This document shows, piece after piece, positions 60,382 through 64,000 of a DNA stretch of 64,000 bases (positions are counted from its first letter, which is position 1; every line of letters begins with the position of its first letter). The notes under the pieces are model-generated. The model worked only from the letters and a program-made list of their open reading frames with translations, searched no databases and was not told the origin of the DNA. Both the position numbers and the translations under genes were made by a program. Source of the DNA: Elizabethkingia miricola (GTDB taxonomy: Bacteria > Bacteroidota > Bacteroidia > Flavobacteriales > Weeksellaceae); assembly GCF_001675285.1 (NCBI RefSeq), contig NZ_LSGQ01000031.1, positions 40,089-104,088 of the forward strand, read 5' to 3'.

Positions 60382-62547
60382 ATGAATCTACAACCTACAG
60401 ACATAATCATTAGAAAAAACGGGAAAGAAAGTCTCTGGCTTTCTCAACGTTTGGTTATGGAGGCTTGCATGGTTGAAGAAGAATATTTTTGGATTGCAAG
60501 ACATCGTTATAAAAAAACAGTCCGTGAGTGTGATTTAGCAAAGGCTAAAGAATTTATGCCCGATAGTGGCAGATCATGGCGCTGGGCGAAAGTTCAGAAT
60601 GGTTTTTACTACTGTTACGATAATATTCCTGACAGGAATCCTCAAAATTTCAGGTCTAAATTAGGAACTGAAGCAGATTTAAAAGCACGTTTAAACCAAA
60701 TTTTAGGCTCTTATAAAGTCAATTTAAAGGAAAATATCAAAGCTTCGATCATAGCAAAAGTAAAATCGAAGATAGATAATTCCGATGCACAGCACTTTAT
60801 GTATGATTCTACTGTGGTTTTCAATCCAAAACAAGCAAAAGAATTATCTCAGGCACGTGCATGGTGTTCATTTATTCAGGATTATTATAATTCAGGGTTA
60901 TTTAAAGAGTTTGGAATACAGAAAAAAGGTGATTTTATCAGTTTCTGTACTGAAATACTTTCAGAGCTACAGCTGACAGGGTTAAAAGTTTCTAATCCTG
61001 CATACTTAAGACGTAAAGTATTAGAATTTCCCGAAACCTTACAAGAGCAGCGCGAAGCGCTTGTTTCAGATAAATTTGAGAATGATAATGCCAGAAAAGT
61101 AGGTAAATACCCTCTTTTTGATGAAGAAACAGGCGAAATATTCACGTTTGACGCACACGAAGCTCTTATGTATAATGCGTATATGAACCCGGGTGGAACA
61201 ACAAAAGAAGCCATTCGACAGCTTTATACAGAATATTACACCTCAGGTATTCAGGAATTCGGTTTTGAACCGATAGCATATAGAACATTTTGCCATCATT
61301 TATCAATGTTTCACAATCAATTGAAAACAGCAAAAGCCAGACATGGGAAAGATTATTACAAAAAGCATTTCCTAACCTACGTCCCTTCTAAGAGGTTACA
61401 GTTTTCTCACTCCTTATTTGCAGGTGACGGATCCGGAACAATTAACTACAAGTATAAGAATGCAAAAGGTGTGCAGAGCACAATGAAGCTTTATGTTATC
61501 CTTATATCGGATATAGCCAGTCGTAAAATAGTAGGCTGGGCTCCTGCACCTAAAGGACAGCACAAGGAATCATTTGACATGTTAGAAGCAGCTATTAAAA
61601 TGGCCATTGATAACAGTAACCGAATGACAATGTTTGAGTTTATAAGTGATAATCACAGTGCGTTTACATCCGGTGAGAGCAAAGATTTCTTAAATATGGT
61701 TTTTAACAAGGTTAGAACCATTGAAGTGGGGAACTCTCAGGCAAACCCGGCTGAAACAGAATTTAGATTATTTAAAAAAACACTCAGAAGTCAATTAAAT
61801 TTCACATCCTCTAGCTGGGATTCTGGAATTGAAGGTCAATCAAATCCTGATTATTTCAGTGTTGAAAGCCTTCCTACATATGAAGATGCTGTAATACAGT
61901 TCTCTCAGCTTGTAGAAAATTGGAATAATAGACCATTACGAGATGGTATAACGCCAGATCAGCGATTTACATACAGAAATCCGAATGCAGAACCAATGGA
62001 TGAGAGAATCCTACGAAGAATCTATGGAAATCATACTGAAGTAGACACTGCTTATATGCGAGGATTTGTAAAAGTTTCTAAAACAGAAGGCTACGAAATA
62101 AGAGAAAGTTATCTCTTTGAAATACCTGATTACTTCGATACTGGAGCTGAAATGATCTCCAAATCTATAGGATATAAAAAGACTGGAAAAATTAAAGTAA
62201 TCTGGGACCTGGATGCAGCAGATCTTTATACGGTTGACGGCAAATTTATAATGACCTGTCTTCCTGCAGCACTTGCTAGTAATTCTTATATAGAAAGTGA
62301 TGATGAAAACAAAGCTGCACTATCACATCATATGGAGAGGAAGACAAAGCAGGAAAAAACTGCTGATGAATTTGAGCAAATGCTGTCTGAAATACAGGAT
62401 TCTTTACCGTATCGCCATGCAATACAAGCTGGTGGAAACAAAGAAAGCTTTAATGGTAGCATGAATGAAATACATTCTGCAAAAATTCTCAAAAAGGAAC
62501 GTAACAATCGTGATTTTGATGAGAATGAGTGGAAAGACTTTGAATAA
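60382..62547 (+). CDS. Mu-like DDE transposase (MuA type)
   Basis: 721 residues, similar in length to MuA. A DNA-binding N-terminal region (1-230) precedes an RNase-H-fold catalytic core with Asp349 (FAGDGSGT), Asp423 (ISDNHSAF) and Glu458 or Glu460 (NPAETEFRLFKK). After the core the C-terminal part has the charged helical tail (SHHMERKTKQEKTADEFEQML...) where MuB-type proteins bind. It cuts and joins the phage ends during replicative transposition. It is preceded by a second tRNA-like element and followed after 13 bases by the MuB-like gene. Confidence 0.9.
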   Translation: MNLQPTDIIIRKNGKESLWLSQRLVMEACMVEEEYFWIARHRYKKTVRECDLAKAKEFMPDSGRSWRWAKVQNGFYYCYDNIPDRNPQNFRSKLGTEADLKARLNQILGSYKVNLKENIKASIIAKVKSKIDNSDAQHFMYDSTVVFNPKQAKELSQARAWCSFIQDYYNSGLFKEFGIQKKGDFISFCTEILSELQLTGLKVSNPAYLRRKVLEFPETLQEQREALVSDKFENDNARKVGKYPLFDEETGEIFTFDAHEALMYNAYMNPGGTTKEAIRQLYTEYYTSGIQEFGFEPIAYRTFCHHLSMFHNQLKTAKARHGKDYYKKHFLTYVPSKRLQFSHSLFAGDGSGTINYKYKNAKGVQSTMKLYVILISDIASRKIVGWAPAPKGQHKESFDMLEAAIKMAIDNSNRMTMFEFISDNHSAFTSGESKDFLNMVFNKVRTIEVGNSQANPAETEFRLFKKTLRSQLNFTSSSWDSGIEGQSNPDYFSVESLPTYEDAVIQFSQLVENWNNRPLRDGITPDQRFTYRNPNAEPMDERILRRIYGNHTEVDTAYMRGFVKVSKTEGYEIRESYLFEIPDYFDTGAEMISKSIGYKKTGKIKVIWDLDAADLYTVDGKFIMTCLPAALASNSYIESDDENKAALSHHMERKTKQEKTADEFEQMLSEIQDSLPYRHAIQAGGNKESFNGSMNEIHSAKILKKERNNRDFDENEWKDFE

Positions 62548-62560
62548 CTAAAAAAATAAT

Positions 62561-63481
62561 ATGATGCAATTAAACGAAATCCAAAAAAGAACGCTTATTC
62601 CAGATGCTTTAATTAATTACATTCAAGAAAAGCAAACAAGTCAGGCACAAGTTGCCAGAGCTTCCAAAGTTGGAGAAGCTTTTGTTTCCAAAATTATCAA
62701 TAGAGAAACAAAAATTGGAGAAACTCCTATTAAGGATAAATATTATCTCTCTTTGGCTGGGTTCATTGGTCTTAAGCTTTCCCGTGAAACATGGAGACAT
62801 TTCAACACTCAAAATTTCATTGAGATCATTAACCAGATCAAATCAATAAGAGCCGAAAAAGGAAGAGGAACTATTGATGCAGATACCGGTGCAGGTAAAT
62901 CTTACACTTGTGAGCTGTATCAGAAGAGATTTCCGCAAAACACATTCATTGTTAAGTGCTATGCAGATGAAAATTCAAAAGAATTTGCCATAAACATAGC
63001 TGAAGCTGTTGGAGAAGAAACATACGGAACAGCCGGATCTATTACAAAGAGAGTTTGCAATAAATTATTAAAATTAGATAATGCCCTTCTTATTATTGAT
63101 GAAGCTGAGCATATTAAGAACAAGTCTGGTTATATCAATATAATAAAATCTATTGCAGATAGACTGGAAAACAAAGTGCCTTTTATCCTTTGCGGAATGG
63201 ATATCAACGAAATTCTGCAACGGGCTTCAGATAAACATAAACAAAACTTTCGACAAACTGCCCGCAGATTCAGTAAAAGAATTAAGTGTGAACAGGATAT
63301 TTCAGATGATGTGGTAAAAATAGCTACAGAGTTAGGCTTAAATACCCCAAGTGCCAAGTGGTTGTCTGCAAGAATTAGAAACTATGAAGACCTGAAAACA
63401 ATTATTACTGCTGCCATTACAGAAAGTGAAAAAAGCACAGAACCTATTACAGTACAACTTTTAAACTCTTTATATCAATGA
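62561..63481 (+). CDS. MuB-like AAA+ ATPase
   Basis: 306 residues. The N-terminal helix-turn-helix (TSQAQVARASKVGEAFVSKIINRET, about 26-50) is followed by an AAA+ domain with Walker A at about 107-114 (DADTGAGKS) and Walker B at about 176-184 (LLIIDEAEH). In Mu the B protein binds target DNA and activates the transposase; its N-terminal helix-turn-helix is shared by this family. The 3' end overlaps the next gene (ATGA). Confidence 0.88.
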   Translation: MMQLNEIQKRTLIPDALINYIQEKQTSQAQVARASKVGEAFVSKIINRETKIGETPIKDKYYLSLAGFIGLKLSRETWRHFNTQNFIEIINQIKSIRAEKGRGTIDADTGAGKSYTCELYQKRFPQNTFIVKCYADENSKEFAINIAEAVGEETYGTAGSITKRVCNKLLKLDNALLIIDEAEHIKNKSGYINIIKSIADRLENKVPFILCGMDINEILQRASDKHKQNFRQTARRFSKRIKCEQDISDDVVKIATELGLNTPSAKWLSARIRNYEDLKTIITAAITESEKSTEPITVQLLNSLYQ

Positions 63482-63804
63482 CAATAGACAAAATAGTAAA
63501 CATTTTAAGATTGGATAGCTGCTATGGTTTTCTTAATCTTTTAGAACGAATCCAGTTACATCAATCCAATCCAGAATTAGACATGTACAAGGAGCATTCT
63601 CCTAGTGTAGTTGCAAGATTTCAGAAAATGACGGATGTACTTAATCATATGGAGTGGGAAGTTCCTTGTTTTAACCGTGTAAAATATGATGAATACGAGA
63701 GGGTTTACTTCACTGCAAATATAGAAGGAGTAGAAGTTTCAGAAGAACGATATGCGAATAGTTATAGAAAATACTTTGATCACTTTATATCCAGAATATC
63801 ATGA
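63478..63804 (+). CDS. small phage protein downstream of MuB-like gene
   Basis: 108 residues; the ATGA overlap fixes its start and shows coupled translation. Acidic and helical with no known motif (LLERIQLHQSNPELDMYKEH, VKYDEYERVYFTANIEGVEVSEERYANSYRKYF). Probably an early accessory protein. Confidence 0.6.
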   Translation: MTIDKIVNILRLDSCYGFLNLLERIQLHQSNPELDMYKEHSPSVVARFQKMTDVLNHMEWEVPCFNRVKYDEYERVYFTANIEGVEVSEERYANSYRKYFDHFISRIS

Positions 63805-64000
63805 CACTTTCAAATTTATTTCCGGAGGTAGTTCCGGTAGATCCGCCTCCAAAAGAGAAAAAGATCCGCCGGAAATGTACCAGGTACAATAAAACACAGA
63901 ATAACAGACGATATAAACTACATAGGAAAGTAAGAAGCCTGGAACTGGAAGAAGTAAGGCTTCATGTTCGCCTAAGAGTCATAGAATTACCGGTAATGTT
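63801..64000 (+). CDS. start of a basic phage protein, cut by the window edge
   Basis: ATG at 63801 overlaps the previous stop (ATGA). The 66 visible residues begin MTLSNLFPEVVPVDPPPKEKK and then become strongly basic (KIRRKCTRYNKTQNNRRYKLHRKVRSL). The 3' end lies outside the window. Probably nucleic-acid binding; not recognised. Confidence 0.6.
   Translation, partial: MTLSNLFPEVVPVDPPPKEKKIRRKCTRYNKTQNNRRYKLHRKVRSLELEEVRLHVRLRVIELPVM

Larger units (their letters stand above)
58135..64000 (+). mobile_element. left part of a Mu-like transposable prophage
   Basis: From about 58135 to beyond the right edge the window changes to phage content: LexA-like repressor, divergent early operon, tRNA-like RNA, MuA-like transposase and MuB-like ATPase in the usual Mu order. 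The start is placed at TGT 58135-58137 because Mu-type ends begin TGT and TTTTGTC repeats follow; it must lie between the host promoter at 58068 and the repressor stop at 58211. The right end, and therefore the target duplication, is not in the window. Confidence 0.75.

Overview
The window is AT-rich, with lipoprotein signals everywhere and promoters that fit the Bacteroidota consensus (TTTG, 17-23 bases, TAnnTTTG) rather than the E. coli one. SusC/SusD-type transport genes, a Mfa/fimbrillin-like lipoprotein, a head-GIN (DUF2807) protein, a FabV enoyl reductase and a hemin-uptake operon together point to a flavobacterium of the Weeksellaceae (Elizabethkingia/Chryseobacterium type). The genus is an inference; no rRNA or other marker is present.

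Layout. 0-3 kb: the tail of a gene, an MFS efflux pump with a small partner, and a divergent AraC regulator. 3-8 kb: a fimbrillin-like lipoprotein operon and two paralogous membrane-anchored LuxR-type regulators, with one 12-base palindrome placed about 44 bp from two promoters. 8-20 kb: a same-strand run of about fifteen mostly unrecognised lipoproteins, secreted proteins and small membrane proteins, with a Crp/Fnr regulator and an oxidoreductase near its end; two of the genes carry a nearly identical 53-bp upstream cassette. 20-25 kb: a sulfatase, a hyaluronan-synthase-like glycosyltransferase and a UDP-sugar dehydrogenase. 25-34 kb: an operon of SusC, SusD, an unknown lipoprotein and an M16 zinc protease, which could import and digest a protein or peptide. 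34-40 kb: ChaN-like protein and the hemin operon hmuTUV-methyltransferase-hmuS, all on the minus strand. 40-58 kb: FabV, then a long minus-strand unit of a head-GIN lipoprotein, one MacB-class ATPase, five tandem paralogous MacB/FtsX permeases, a TolC-type channel and a metallopeptidase, without an adaptor protein.

58.1 kb to the right edge: the left part of a Mu-like transposable prophage inserted just upstream of the permease operon. It has a LexA-like repressor, a divergent early operon with a textbook promoter, a DDE transposase (MuA-like), an AAA+ target-selection ATPase (MuB-like) and small genes; the right end lies outside the window. Between the early genes and the transposase is a roughly 200-base stretch that looks like structured RNA ending in a tRNA-like domain: a 7-bp acceptor stem, a Leu-type D arm and a canonical T arm, but only a 4-bp/4-nt hairpin where the anticodon arm should be. 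A second element just before the transposase has a canonical T-loop hairpin inside a short closing stem. These tRNA mimics are the strongest candidate here for something not well described.
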